Below, in pieces: positions 1 to 7,463 of a DNA stretch of 12,299 bases (position 1 is the stretch's first letter; every line of letters starts with the position of its first letter). Below the pieces are notes generated by a model that was not told the DNA's origin, made no database searches, and saw only the letters and a list, made by a program, of their open reading frames with translations. Source of the DNA: CAZAPG01 sp964486935 (lineage in GTDB: Bacteria > Chloroflexota > Anaerolineae > 4572-78 > J111); NCBI GenBank assembly GCA_964486935.1, contig CAZAPG010000087.1, positions 1 to 12,299 of the forward strand, given 5' to 3'. The translations under genes were made by a program, and so were the position numbers.

Positions 1-177
1 GCCCATATTCTGGACTTTGACGAGGACATCTACGGCCAAACGTTTACCCTGGAGTTTGTGGAACGGCTGCGTCCGGAAAAAAAGTTCAACGGCATTGATG
101 AATTAATCAGCCAGATAAAGCGAGACGCCCAACAGGCTCGCGCTCTGCTGGCCAAAGAGATACTCTCGATAGCGTAA
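1..177 (+). CDS. ribF: Riboflavin kinase / FAD synthetase, C-terminal end (partial)
   Basis: The window opens inside this gene; 58 codons remain before a TAA stop. The visible residues (HILDFDEDIYGQ near the start, then FVERLRPEKKF, then a helix rich in Q, R and A) match the end of the riboflavin kinase domain of bifunctional RibF proteins. In that family the domain phosphorylates riboflavin to FMN in the cytoplasm, and the N-terminal half (outside the window) adenylates FMN to FAD. The final helix, with its DELISQIKRDAQQAR pattern, is the usual RibF ending, so the gene seems intact at this end. It is followed within three bases by a terminator. Assignment rests on remembered family motifs in a short fragment; the start and catalytic N-terminus cannot be judged. 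Confidence 0.85.
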   Translation, partial: AHILDFDEDIYGQTFTLEFVERLRPEKKFNGIDELISQIKRDAQQARALLAKEILSIA

Positions 178-179
178 AC

Positions 180-209
180 AAAAAAAGCCCCTCACCGTGA
201 GGGGCTTTT
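180..209. terminator. Bidirectional intrinsic terminator
   Basis: A perfect 8-bp GC-rich stem (GCCCCTCA at 187-194 with TGAGGGGC at 198-205) closes a CCG triloop. It is flanked by seven A (180-186) on the left and TTTT (206-209) on the right, so it reads as a hairpin plus U-tract on both strands. It serves the ribF-like gene (stop at 177) and the convergent minus-strand gene (stop at 237-239). Confidence 0.9.
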
Positions 210-236
210 ATTTGGCGGACTGGCGTCAATTTTACG

Positions 237-2081
237 TTACTGTACAGCTACCTCCAGAGCCGGCTCAAAGCGCACCCAACTATCTTCGGCCTGGCCGCTG
301 GCGCAGGCCGCCCGGCGGGCAAAACAGATTGAAAGCTGCAATTTGTGCTGCCCCGGCCGGTCAAAAGCCAGCCCATCCTCATGCCGAAACGTTTCACCGG
401 CGGCAATGTTGCCGTCAGTCCAACTGGTCTGAAAGTGGCCGGCTCCGGTGAGTAACCCCAAAATACCAAAGTGAATGGGGCTGTCGCTAATGTTTGTTAC
501 CTGGATGCGGGCAAACACCTTTTCGCCTACGGCATAGGTGGCCCGGTTGTCGCGCAGGGTAAAACTAACGTTAACGCTTTCGGCCCCCACAAGCTGCTGA
601 AACGTGATTTTGGTAAATGTTCCACTCAGCGGAATATCAAAGCTTTGGCCCATAAATTGAACTTTGTACGTTCCGGCCTGTTGGGCGTAGGTTTCAAAAC
701 CGCCGGTCCCGTACTCTGGTTTGTGGCCGCTGGTCAGCCGTTCGGTGGCGCCATTGGGTTTGACAATGGTAATTTGCTGGTTAGCAACGCCAATATCACC
801 CACCAGCAGCGCCATCCCTGGCCCGGTTTCCAGCGTATACGTCCATTTGGGTTGTTGTTTAGACTGGGCAGGCTGCGGCGTGGGGGTGGGGGTTGGCGTT
901 GGTTCGGGCTGCGGGGTTGGCGTTGGGGTGGCTGTCGCAGGTTTTTCAGGCAGGGTGGCGGGCCGGGCTGCGCTGTCGGGCGCGCCGCCGGTAACGGCCG
1001 GCCTGGGCGTGGGGTTTTTTACCAGTTGGGGTAACTCTTCAAAAGTTACCTCTTTCTGAAAGGCGTAGATGCGGTTGGTAATAACGCCCAGGTGCTCAAA
1101 AGTGTCCCACTCCGGTTTGCCCGACGCGCCGGTAACAAACAGGCAGGCCCCCATCACATAATCATCGCGCATAATCTCGCTGTTGTACCACTGTAAGGTT
1201 TGCCAGTAATCCTCCGCCGGAATGGGCGTCGGCGCCACCCCGCCCGGAATATCTGCCGGCACGGTCAGCTCTTTGGTCCATGGCCCCAGGTCGCCAGAGG
1301 GGCCGCCCCACACTCCCTGGGTCATGCCGCACTCGGTAATGAGGACAACATGCTTGTCGCCATATTTTTGGCGAATGCCCTCGTTCATAATCCGGCGATA
1401 GCGGAGGCAGCGCCACATGCCATCGTTGCCGCGCCCCTCGCCCGCGCCGGGCACAAGATTGTGGGGTTCGGAGGGGCCGTTGAGGCCAATTTTGTGCAGG
1501 CGGTCCATTGTGGGCCAGTCGTACTCGTGAAAGCCCAGATATTTGTAAAGTTCCAGGGTGCCGGGGTAAAGCTCTAGCCACTGCTGGCCGCGGCCATTGC
1601 CCTGGCTAAAGTTAAAGGCAACGGGTTCAAAACCCTCGGCCAGCATTTTTTGGCCAAAGGCTATCTGATACTCCTCGTACAGTTTTTGAATTTCCGGGTC
1701 GGTGTGTTCGGGAAAAACCTCGTTCAGCGACTCCCAGGCATCAATGAGCGGCTTGCCGTTGATATGATGAATATCACGGTTGACTTCCTCGCGCAGTATC
1801 TTTTCGGCCATTTCCAGGCCGCGTTGCCGGGCGGCCTGAGCGGTGCCGCCGCTGAGTTGTCCAAAATCCTGGGGGAAAACAAATAGGCGGCCAATCAAAA
1901 AAATATCGGGAATTTCATGTTTGAAACGTTTCATAACGTCAACGCTAAAATCAAGCGTTTTGACCACTTTGGGCCGCAGCCGCAGCACCTCGTCAAAGGC
2001 ATCGCGGCGGGGGCCGGTAATATGAAAGCCAAATTTGTGATTGTAAAACGTGTCAAACTTGTGATATTTTTGGTTGTACAT
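237..2081 (-). CDS. TIM-barrel glycosidase-like protein with Thr-Pro linker and C-terminal beta domains
   Basis: A 614-residue protein. Residues about 1-350 look like a glycoside-hydrolase clan A type barrel: WESLNEVF (N120-E121) fits the Asn-Glu acid/base site and LITECGMTQ (E250) fits a nucleophile strand. Both assignments come from motif shape only. A linker with a pure Thr-Pro core (383-402) leads to two beta-rich parts, about 412-495 and 500-614, the second resembling an Ig/CARDB-like fold with 'VTNISDSPIHF'. The open frame extends upstream to 2297, but the start at 2081 is chosen because GGAGGGAG lies just before it, homologous-looking sequence begins there, and a promoter sits inside the longer frame. 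No signal peptide is visible at either start, which is odd for a protein whose linker suggests export. It is a single-gene unit, divergent from the importer operon. The substrate cannot be told; a non-catalytic carbohydrate-binding or surface role is possible. Confidence 0.75.
   Translation of the reverse strand: MYNQKYHKFDTFYNHKFGFHITGPRRDAFDEVLRLRPKVVKTLDFSVDVMKRFKHEIPDIFLIGRLFVFPQDFGQLSGGTAQAARQRGLEMAEKILREEVNRDIHHINGKPLIDAWESLNEVFPEHTDPEIQKLYEEYQIAFGQKMLAEGFEPVAFNFSQGNGRGQQWLELYPGTLELYKYLGFHEYDWPTMDRLHKIGLNGPSEPHNLVPGAGEGRGNDGMWRCLRYRRIMNEGIRQKYGDKHVVLITECGMTQGVWGGPSGDLGPWTKELTVPADIPGGVAPTPIPAEDYWQTLQWYNSEIMRDDYVMGACLFVTGASGKPEWDTFEHLGVITNRIYAFQKEVTFEELPQLVKNPTPRPAVTGGAPDSAARPATLPEKPATATPTPTPQPEPTPTPTPTPQPAQSKQQPKWTYTLETGPGMALLVGDIGVANQQITIVKPNGATERLTSGHKPEYGTGGFETYAQQAGTYKVQFMGQSFDIPLSGTFTKITFQQLVGAESVNVSFTLRDNRATYAVGEKVFARIQVTNISDSPIHFGILGLLTGAGHFQTSWTDGNIAAGETFRHEDGLAFDRPGQHKLQLSICFARRAACASGQAEDSWVRFEPALEVAVQ
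876..935 (-). repeat. Low-complexity Thr-Pro codon repeat inside the glycosidase-like gene
   Basis: Residues 383-402 of the minus-strand protein are almost only T and P, interrupted by QPEP, and are encoded by G-rich reiterations on the plus strand. It is a flexible interdomain linker, common in exported proteins of Chloroflexota. Such tracts can vary in copy number between strains. Confidence 0.8.
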
Positions 2082-2083
2082 TA

Positions 2084-2091
2084 CTCCCTCC
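2084..2091 (-). promoter_or_regulatory. Strong ribosome binding site fixing the start at 2081
   Basis: The minus strand reads GGAGGGAG, then TA, then ATG. The GGAGG core ends five bases before the ATG at 2081. No comparable site precedes the upstream start at 2297. Confidence 0.8.
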
Positions 2092-2166
2092 GGCGCAAGG
2101 TATCTAAGGGACAACTTATGAGGATTAAGTGAGGACCGCACAAGTTTTTTAACATGAATTAAAGGT

Positions 2167-2195
2167 ATAATAACACGAGGCAAAGGCGGAGTCAA
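2167..2195 (-). promoter_or_regulatory. Sigma-70-type promoter for the glycosidase-like gene
   Basis: On the minus strand, TTGACT (plus coordinates 2190-2195) and TATTAT (2167-2172) are separated by exactly 17 bases; each box differs from consensus at one position. Transcription would begin near 2160, giving a leader of about 80 nt. Its place inside the longer open frame supports the start at 2081. Confidence 0.65.
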
Positions 2196-2390
2196 CGAAA
2201 AATGTATACTCAATGCCGAGAGGGTCTTTAAAAGATTTTGCCCAGGGACCGGTGGGAACGGCCAGCCCCTGGGCGAAAGAAGGAAGGAGATGCGCAAGGT
2301 TATTGCTATTTATGGGCATAGTATAACAGGAGCCGGATGGTTTTTCATCGGCCATGAGGCGACTCTTTATGCCGGTTTTGGTGCGCCGCA

Positions 2391-2412
2391 TTGCCTAGGC
2401 TATTTTGCCTAG
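2391..2412. repeat. Tandem TTGCCTAG direct repeat in the divergent intergenic region
   Basis: TTGCCTAG occurs at 2391-2398 and again at 2405-2412, one and a third helical turns apart. The first copy overlaps the palindrome GCCTAGGC (2393-2400), and GGCTA (2398-2402) can pair with TAGCC (2410-2414). It lies between the two divergent promoters, 52 bases upstream of the importer -35 box, so it could be a regulator site; no regulator is known. Apart from this and the two promoters, the non-coding stretch 2082-2561 shows nothing convincing. Confidence 0.3.
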
Positions 2413-2463
2413 CCCAAAGGTTGCATCTTCTGGCAAAGACAGGCCGCCAACATCCGGAGCAAC

Positions 2464-2492
2464 TTGACACGCCTGTATGCTCATGTTACACT
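2464..2492 (+). promoter_or_regulatory. Sigma-70-type promoter for the BMP importer operon
   Basis: A consensus -35 box TTGACA (2464-2469) is followed after 17 bases by TACACT (2487-2492; four of six matches to TATAAT). Predicted start of transcription is near 2499, giving a leader of about 60 nt before the lipoprotein ATG at 2562. The ribosome binding site AAGGAGAG (2549-2556) lies in that leader. Confidence 0.7.
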
Positions 2493-2561
2493 GCGCCATT
2501 ACCATATATCAATTTTATGTAACTATGTGGCGTTGTCGGCCACGCTGTAAGGAGAGAAGAT

Positions 2562-3626
2562 ATGCGTAAATTAACTGCCTTGTTGTTTACATTGCTGCTG
2601 TTGGCCGCCCTGTCAGCCTGTGGCGGCGCAGGCGAAGGCCAGGAAGCCTCTGGCGGTGAAGGCGGCGCGGAGCAGGCAACCACCGGCGATTGCGCCAGCG
2701 AAGAAGTATTTTGCGTAGGGCTTGTCACCGATGTAGGCGAAGTTGACGACAAATCCTTCAATCAATCTGCCTGGGAAGGCGTTCAACGGGCCAGAGATGA
2801 ATTGGGCGCGCAGGTAGATTTTATTGAAACCAGCGACGCCAAAGATTACGCCGCCAACATCGACCTGTTTGCCAACAACGGTTACGATGTGATTGTGACG
2901 GTTGGTTTTGCCCTGGGTGAAGCGACTGTAGAGGCCGCCAAACGGCACCCCGATATCGACTTTATTGGGGTTGACCAGTTTCAGCCGGAAACTGTTGGGA
3001 ACATGGCCGGCCTGATTTTTCCCGAAGACCGGGCCGGTTTTATGGCCGGCGCGCTGGCCGGGATGCTGACCGAATCTAACACGATTGGCGCGGTGTTAGG
3101 CACCGATTTGGTGCCGCCGGTGGTAGCCTTTAAAGAAGGCTACGAGTCCGGGGCGCGCTATATCAACCCGGATATCAAACTGATTTCAACCTACCACCCC
3201 GGCGGTTTGGATGTTGCCTTTACCGACCCCGAATGGGGCGCCAGCACCGCCAAACAGGCCATTGACCAGGGCGCCGACGTGATTTTTGGGGCCGGCGGTA
3301 AAACCGGCAACGGCGCGCTCATCGAGATTGCCAGCCACCAGGGCGTTTACTGCATTGGCGTAGATACCGACCAGTGGCTCACCGTGCCAGAGGCGCACCC
3401 CTGCCTGGTCTCCAGCGCTATGAAGCTGATTACCCCCGGCGTGTTCAACCTGGTTAAAGCCTCTCAGGATGGTAACTTCCCCGGCGGCAACTACCTGGGC
3501 GAGGTCGGCCTGGCCCCCTTTCACGATTTTGATGGCCAAATCTCGGATGAAATTAAGAGTCGCCTTAACGAGATTGAGGCCGGTTTGAAAGACGGCTCTA
3601 TTGAAACCGGCTACAGCCCCGGTTGA
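2562..3626 (+). CDS. BMP/PnrA-family ABC importer, substrate-binding lipoprotein
   Basis: A 354-residue lipoprotein. MRK plus a hydrophobic stretch leads to the lipobox LSAC, with lipidated C20, then a Gly/Glu-rich tether (21-43). The mature domain begins with VGLVTDVGEVDDKSFNQSAW (52-71), the hallmark of the BMP (Bmp/PnrA/Med) periplasmic-binding family. Other ligand-pocket segments are GAGGKTGNG (243-251) and GVDTDQW (266-272). Characterised relatives bind purine or other nucleosides outside the membrane and hand them to a permease pair; the exact ligand here is not readable. Four cysteines remain after C20 (C44, C51, C264, C281), close enough in pairs to form disulfides. Length is normal for the family. 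AAGGAGAG sits five bases before the ATG. It is the first gene of the importer operon and is followed by a hairpin that could let it be made in excess over the membrane parts. Confidence 0.93.
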   Translation: MRKLTALLFTLLLLAALSACGGAGEGQEASGGEGGAEQATTGDCASEEVFCVGLVTDVGEVDDKSFNQSAWEGVQRARDELGAQVDFIETSDAKDYAANIDLFANNGYDVIVTVGFALGEATVEAAKRHPDIDFIGVDQFQPETVGNMAGLIFPEDRAGFMAGALAGMLTESNTIGAVLGTDLVPPVVAFKEGYESGARYINPDIKLISTYHPGGLDVAFTDPEWGASTAKQAIDQGADVIFGAGGKTGNGALIEIASHQGVYCIGVDTDQWLTVPEAHPCLVSSAMKLITPGVFNLVKASQDGNFPGGNYLGEVGLAPFHDFDGQISDEIKSRLNEIEAGLKDGSIETGYSPG

Positions 3627-3653
3627 TTTAGGGTAACTTGATAATGTGTCTGC

Positions 3654-3693
3654 AAAAATGTGCGATATGCTGTCTGCGTGTCGCACATTTTTT
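3654..3693 (+). terminator. Intrinsic terminator-like hairpin between lipoprotein and permease genes
   Basis: A perfect 12-bp inverted repeat (AAAAATGTGCGA at 3654-3665 and TCGCACATTTTT at 3681-3692) encloses a 15-base loop and ends in a run of T. It lies 28 bases after the lipoprotein stop and 38 before the permease start. No good promoter is seen after it, so it probably acts as a partial terminator or mRNA-stabilising hairpin that raises binding-protein output relative to the permeases. The A-run on its left means it could also act on the minus strand. Confidence 0.75.
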
Positions 3694-3731
3694 AATGTTA
3701 TGCTGGTAATCAATTAAAAAGGACTCCTACA

Positions 3732-4841
3732 GTGGCAGCAGAACAAGTAACGGTTGACTCATCCAGCGGGGTTTGGGCGCAAACCAAAGCAATGTGGCGG
3801 GCCGTCAGCGTGCCCATCATGTCGGTGATTCTGGCGGCATTGATTGGAGCCATTATCCTGTGGATTTCCGGGGCCAATCCGGTGGCGGCTTACCTGGCCC
3901 TGGCAAAAGGCGCGTTGGGTAATATGCCTGCCCTGGGCCGAACCCTGGAAAAGGCCACGCCGCTTATTTTAGGTGGACTGGCCGTGGCCTTTGCCTTTAA
4001 GGCCGGGCTGTTTAATATTGGCGGGCAGGGGCAGTTGCTGATTGGGGCAATTGTGGCCGCCGGCATTGGCTTTGGCGTAAAAGGGCTGCCCTTTATCATC
4101 CATATGCCGCTGGCGCTGCTGGGCGGCAGCCTGGCCGGCGCCCTGTACGCGGCCATTGCCGGGGCGCTCAAAACCTACACCGGGGCGCACGAGGTTATTA
4201 CCACCATCATGCTTAATTTCATCGCCATCAATATTACCGATTTTCTGGCCAATGGCCTCTGGAAAGATACCGGCATTGTAGCCCGCACGCCGCCTGTGCT
4301 GGATACAGCCGCCATTCCTGTCTGGGGCAATATTCCGGCAGGCTTTATTATTGCCGTGCTGATTGCCGCCATCACCTGGTATTTGCTCTTCCGCACCACG
4401 CTCGGTTTTGAAATTCGCACGGTGGGGTTTAGCCCCAATGCGGCTCACTACGCCGGTATGCGGGTGGCCCCGCTGGTTGTATTGACCATGGCCATTAGCG
4501 GTTTTTTTGCCGGCATGGGCGGCGCTATTGAAACTCTGGGCGTGGTTGGACGCTACCAGCCCGGTTTTAACGTGGGCCTGGGGTTTGATGGCATTACCAT
4601 TGCTCTGCTGGCCAAAACCAACCCACTGGGCGTGATTCCGGCGGCGCTGTTGGTGGGGGCCATGCAGGCCGGCTCAAGCCAGATGCAGTTTGATGCCAAG
4701 GTGTCGGTTGAAATTATTGACGTGATTCAGGCGCTGATTCTCTTTTTTGTGGCCGCCGATGTGATTGTCCGCTGGATTATCCGCCAGCGGGCCGTTGAGG
4801 GCGAACAAGTTACCCTCAGTACCGGCTGGGGCCAGGGCTAA
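3732..4841 (+). CDS. BMP-type ABC importer permease, first subunit (NupP-like)
   Basis: A 369-residue polytopic membrane protein of the BPD_transp_2 / branched-chain-type permease family. After a 25-residue cytoplasmic N-terminus come repeated hydrophobic segments (about 26-46, 77-90, 100-116, 122-145, 156-175, 203-221, 246-270, 300-315, 330-350). Family signatures are FKAGLFNIGGQGQ (89-101), GAHEVITTIMLNFIA (151-165) and EIRTVGFSPNAAHYAGM (227-243), which contains the ATPase-coupling loop region. With its partner it forms the channel that moves the bound nucleoside-like substrate across the membrane. The start is GTG at 3732, chosen because AAGGA lies about eight bases upstream and the N-terminus has the usual length. 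It follows the intergenic hairpin and precedes the second permease by 36 bases. Confidence 0.9.
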   Translation: MAAEQVTVDSSSGVWAQTKAMWRAVSVPIMSVILAALIGAIILWISGANPVAAYLALAKGALGNMPALGRTLEKATPLILGGLAVAFAFKAGLFNIGGQGQLLIGAIVAAGIGFGVKGLPFIIHMPLALLGGSLAGALYAAIAGALKTYTGAHEVITTIMLNFIAINITDFLANGLWKDTGIVARTPPVLDTAAIPVWGNIPAGFIIAVLIAAITWYLLFRTTLGFEIRTVGFSPNAAHYAGMRVAPLVVLTMAISGFFAGMGGAIETLGVVGRYQPGFNVGLGFDGITIALLAKTNPLGVIPAALLVGAMQAGSSQMQFDAKVSVEIIDVIQALILFFVAADVIVRWIIRQRAVEGEQVTLSTGWGQG

Positions 4842-4877
4842 AACCCCAAACCCAAAACCTGCTGACAGGAGAAACCG

Positions 4878-5897
4878 ATGGGAACCACCGAGTCGATATT
4901 GAAATCAAAAAACTGGCTGGATTATTTGCGAACCGCCGGGGGCGTGATTGGGGTCATTGTGGCAGTTGGCGTTATATACGGCTACGCCACTAACCCACAG
5001 GTAACAACGGCGGTGCTGGCCTCTACGCTGCGACAATCTACGCCGCTGGTGCTGGGCGCGCTGTGCGGCCTGCTGGGCGAGCGCTCCGGCATTGTCAACA
5101 TTGGCATCGAAGGGCAGATGCTGCTGGCCGCGTTTGTAGGTTTTTTAGCCAACGTCTACACCGGCAACCTGTTTTTGGCGGTAATAGCCGGGGTGCTGAC
5201 CGGGGCGATGCTGGGCGGGTTTCTGGCCTTTATGTCTGTCACCCTGAAAATGGACCAGATTATTGGCGGAACCATCATCAATATTTTGGCCTTTGGGCTG
5301 ACCGGCTTTTTCTACCAGGTGGGGTTGACCACCCAGGGCAAATTGCAACCCATCAGCCTGGGGCCGCTGGCCGACCTGCCGCTGGTGGGGCCGGTGTTGT
5401 TCAACAACCCGCCCATTACCTACTTAACCCTGCTGCTGGTGGCGCTTATTCATTATATGCTCTTTTTTACCCGGTGGGGGCTGCGTACCCGGGCCGTGGG
5501 CGAACATCCCAGCGCCGCCGATACGGTAGGCATCAGTGTTAAACGGATGCGTTACACCAACGTAATTTTGGGTGGGGCCATTGCCGGGTTGGCCGGCGCT
5601 TATCTCACCCTCGAGGCCGTTGGCTCGTTTGAGCGGGCTATGACCAACGGGCGCGGCTTTGTGGCCCTGGCCGTGCTGATTTTTGGCAAGTGGACTCCCA
5701 TTGGAGCCTGGGGCGCGGCCCTGCTTTTTGGCTTTGCCACGGCCCTGCAAACCCAACTGCAATTTAGCGGCCAACTGGCTATTCCCCACCAATTTATTGG
5801 CATGCTGCCCTATTTGCTAACCATTGTGGTGCTGGCCGGTTTTGTGGGACGCTCTCGCCCGCCGGCCGCGCTGGGCCAACCGTACGAAACGGAATAA
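4878..5897 (+). CDS. BMP-type ABC importer permease, second subunit (NupQ-like)
   Basis: A 339-residue membrane protein, the usual partner of the preceding permease. It carries GERSGIVNIGIEGQML (67-82), the second-subunit version of the signature, and TRAVGEHPSAADTVGI (204-219), the cytoplasmic loop expected to meet the ATPase, followed by GRGFVALAVLIFGKW (258-272). Hydrophobic segments span most of the rest (for example 20-36, 44-63, 80-95, 98-120, 130-147, 180-197, 226-248, 275-292, 309-325). AGGAGA (4867-4872) precedes the ATG by five bases. The two permeases are related to each other, as in known nucleoside importers, and are expected to form a heterodimer. Nothing appears truncated. The substrate is inferred from family, not visible. 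Confidence 0.92.
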   Translation: MGTTESILKSKNWLDYLRTAGGVIGVIVAVGVIYGYATNPQVTTAVLASTLRQSTPLVLGALCGLLGERSGIVNIGIEGQMLLAAFVGFLANVYTGNLFLAVIAGVLTGAMLGGFLAFMSVTLKMDQIIGGTIINILAFGLTGFFYQVGLTTQGKLQPISLGPLADLPLVGPVLFNNPPITYLTLLLVALIHYMLFFTRWGLRTRAVGEHPSAADTVGISVKRMRYTNVILGGAIAGLAGAYLTLEAVGSFERAMTNGRGFVALAVLIFGKWTPIGAWGAALLFGFATALQTQLQFSGQLAIPHQFIGMLPYLLTIVVLAGFVGRSRPPAALGQPYETE

Positions 5898-5933
5898 ATG
5901 GTAATTACCAATAATTAACAACCGGACAGTAAA

Positions 5934-7460
5934 ATGGACAAAACCAACCAACCCGTTGTGCTTGAAGCCAAAGGCATCACCAAACGCTTTCCCGGCGTGC
6001 TGGCCAACAACAACATCAACCTGAAGCTGTACCAGGGCGAAATTCTGGCGCTGCTGGGCGAAAACGGCGCAGGCAAAAGTACCCTTATGAATATTCTCTA
6101 CGGCCTGTACCACCCCACCGAAGGGGAAATCTGGATTAAAGGCGAGCGGGTCGAGCTAAAAAATCCGCGCGACGCCATTGACCGGGGAATTGGCATGGTC
6201 CACCAGCATTTTCAACTGGTGCCGGTGATGACCGTGGCCGAAAATGTGATGCTGGGCGCAGAAATTACCGGCGCTGCCGGCAAGTTAAACGCTCGCGAGG
6301 CCGTTAAACAGGTGCGCCAGCTTTCGGAGCAGTATGGCCTGGCGGTTGACCCCACTGCCGTGGTTGAAGATTTGCCGGTTGGCGCGCAGCAGCGGGTCGA
6401 AATTATCAAGGCCCTTTACAAACATGCCGACATTCTGATTTTGGATGAGCCGACCGCCGTGTTAACCCCCCAGGAAGCCAACGAACTGTTCCGCATTATG
6501 CGCCAGTTGACCGAACAGGGCGTCTCGATTATTTTTATCACCCACAAACTCAAAGAGGTGCTGGCCGTGGCCGACCGCATCGGCGTGCTGCGCGGGGGGC
6601 AGATGGTCGGCGTGGCGCTGCCGGAAGAGTCCACCGAAGCCAGCCTGGCCGAGTTGATGGTGGGGCGCAACGTAATTTTGCGGGTTGAAAAATCGGCGGC
6701 CCAGCCGGGCCAAACTATCCTCAAAATTGACGACCTGCGCGTGCAGGATGACCGGGGCCACACCGTGGTCAAAGGAGTCAGCCTGGAAGTGAAAGCGGGC
6801 GAGATTGTGGGCATTGCCGGGGTGCAGGGCAACGGCCAGCGCGAGCTGGTAGAGGCGCTCACCGGCCTGCGCCCGGTTGAGAGCGGCCGCATTGAGATTG
6901 ACGGCCAGGAGAACAGCCATATTTCGCCGCGCCGGGTAACGCAGTTGGGCGTGGCCCACATCCCCGAAGACCGCGAGAAGCACGGCCTGGTAATGGCCTA
7001 CTCGCTGGCCGATAATATGGTGTTAAATAAATATTACGACCGGCCATACTCCAGCGGGTTTATTATGAACCTGGATAAAATTTACGCCGATGGCAGCAAG
7101 CTGGCCAAAGAGTACGATGTGCGCCCGCCCAATGTTAACGCCCATGCCCGCAGTTTATCGGGCGGCAACAAACAAAAGGTGATTGTGGCCCGCGAGTTTT
7201 CCCGCCCCACCAAACTGCTCATTGCCGCCCAGCCCACGCGAGGCATTGACGTTGGCTCGATTGAATTTATTCACAAGCAAATTGTGGCCCAGCGAGACCG
7301 GGGCACGGCGGTGCTGCTGGTTTCGGCAGAGCTTGACGAGGTGCTCTCGCTGGCCGACCGCGTGGCGGTGATGTTTGATGGCCGCATCGTCAAAACCCTG
7401 CCTATTGCCCAGGCTACCCGCGAGCGCATTGGATTGTTAATGGCCGGGTCGGAGGGGTGA
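5934..7460 (+). CDS. BMP-type ABC importer ATPase with two nucleotide-binding domains (NupO-like)
   Basis: A 508-residue cytoplasmic ATPase formed by two fused ABC domains, as in sugar and nucleoside importers. Domain one is complete: Walker A GENGAGKST (42-50), Q-loop Q91, signature LPVGAQQ (147-153, a family variant of LSGGQ), Walker B ILILDE (167-172) and H-loop H204. Domain two (about 262-500) has a canonical LSGGNKQ signature (408-414), but its Walker A is degenerate (GVQGNGQRE, 296-304, no Lys-Ser/Thr). Its Walker B reads LLIAAQ (428-433) where an active site would have Asp-Glu. To my recollection this asymmetry is typical of the family, so only one site should hydrolyse ATP. The ribosome site before the ATG at 5934 is weak (GGACAG). 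The gene is placed last among the transport genes and runs to three bases before the next gene. Confidence 0.93.
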   Translation: MDKTNQPVVLEAKGITKRFPGVLANNNINLKLYQGEILALLGENGAGKSTLMNILYGLYHPTEGEIWIKGERVELKNPRDAIDRGIGMVHQHFQLVPVMTVAENVMLGAEITGAAGKLNAREAVKQVRQLSEQYGLAVDPTAVVEDLPVGAQQRVEIIKALYKHADILILDEPTAVLTPQEANELFRIMRQLTEQGVSIIFITHKLKEVLAVADRIGVLRGGQMVGVALPEESTEASLAELMVGRNVILRVEKSAAQPGQTILKIDDLRVQDDRGHTVVKGVSLEVKAGEIVGIAGVQGNGQRELVEALTGLRPVESGRIEIDGQENSHISPRRVTQLGVAHIPEDREKHGLVMAYSLADNMVLNKYYDRPYSSGFIMNLDKIYADGSKLAKEYDVRPPNVNAHARSLSGGNKQKVIVAREFSRPTKLLIAAQPTRGIDVGSIEFIHKQIVAQRDRGTAVLLVSAELDEVLSLADRVAVMFDGRIVKTLPIAQATRERIGLLMAGSEG

Positions 7461-7463
7461 GAG

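Noticed and set aside
471..1059. Plus-strand frames rich in Gly/Val/Trp opposite the glycosidase-like gene
   Set aside because: They are antisense shadows of the Thr-Pro linker and beta domains; composition follows the opposite strand's codons.
2082..2297. Upstream 72-codon extension of the minus-strand glycosidase-like gene
   Set aside because: The promoter boxes at 2167-2195 lie inside it, the strong ribosome site is at 2084-2091, and the extra residues look like translated non-coding DNA rather than a signal peptide.
2149..2391. Minus-strand 80-codon open frame in the divergent intergenic region
   Set aside because: It spans the promoter of the minus-strand gene, and its start lacks a ribosome site. 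A TATACT box near 2320 on this strand lacks a good -35 partner.
2290..2412. Plus-strand 40-codon open frame beginning MRKVIAIYG with purine-rich sequence before it
   Set aside because: The ribosome site is nearly abutting the ATG, no promoter fits it and the peptide resembles nothing I know; it is probably chance.
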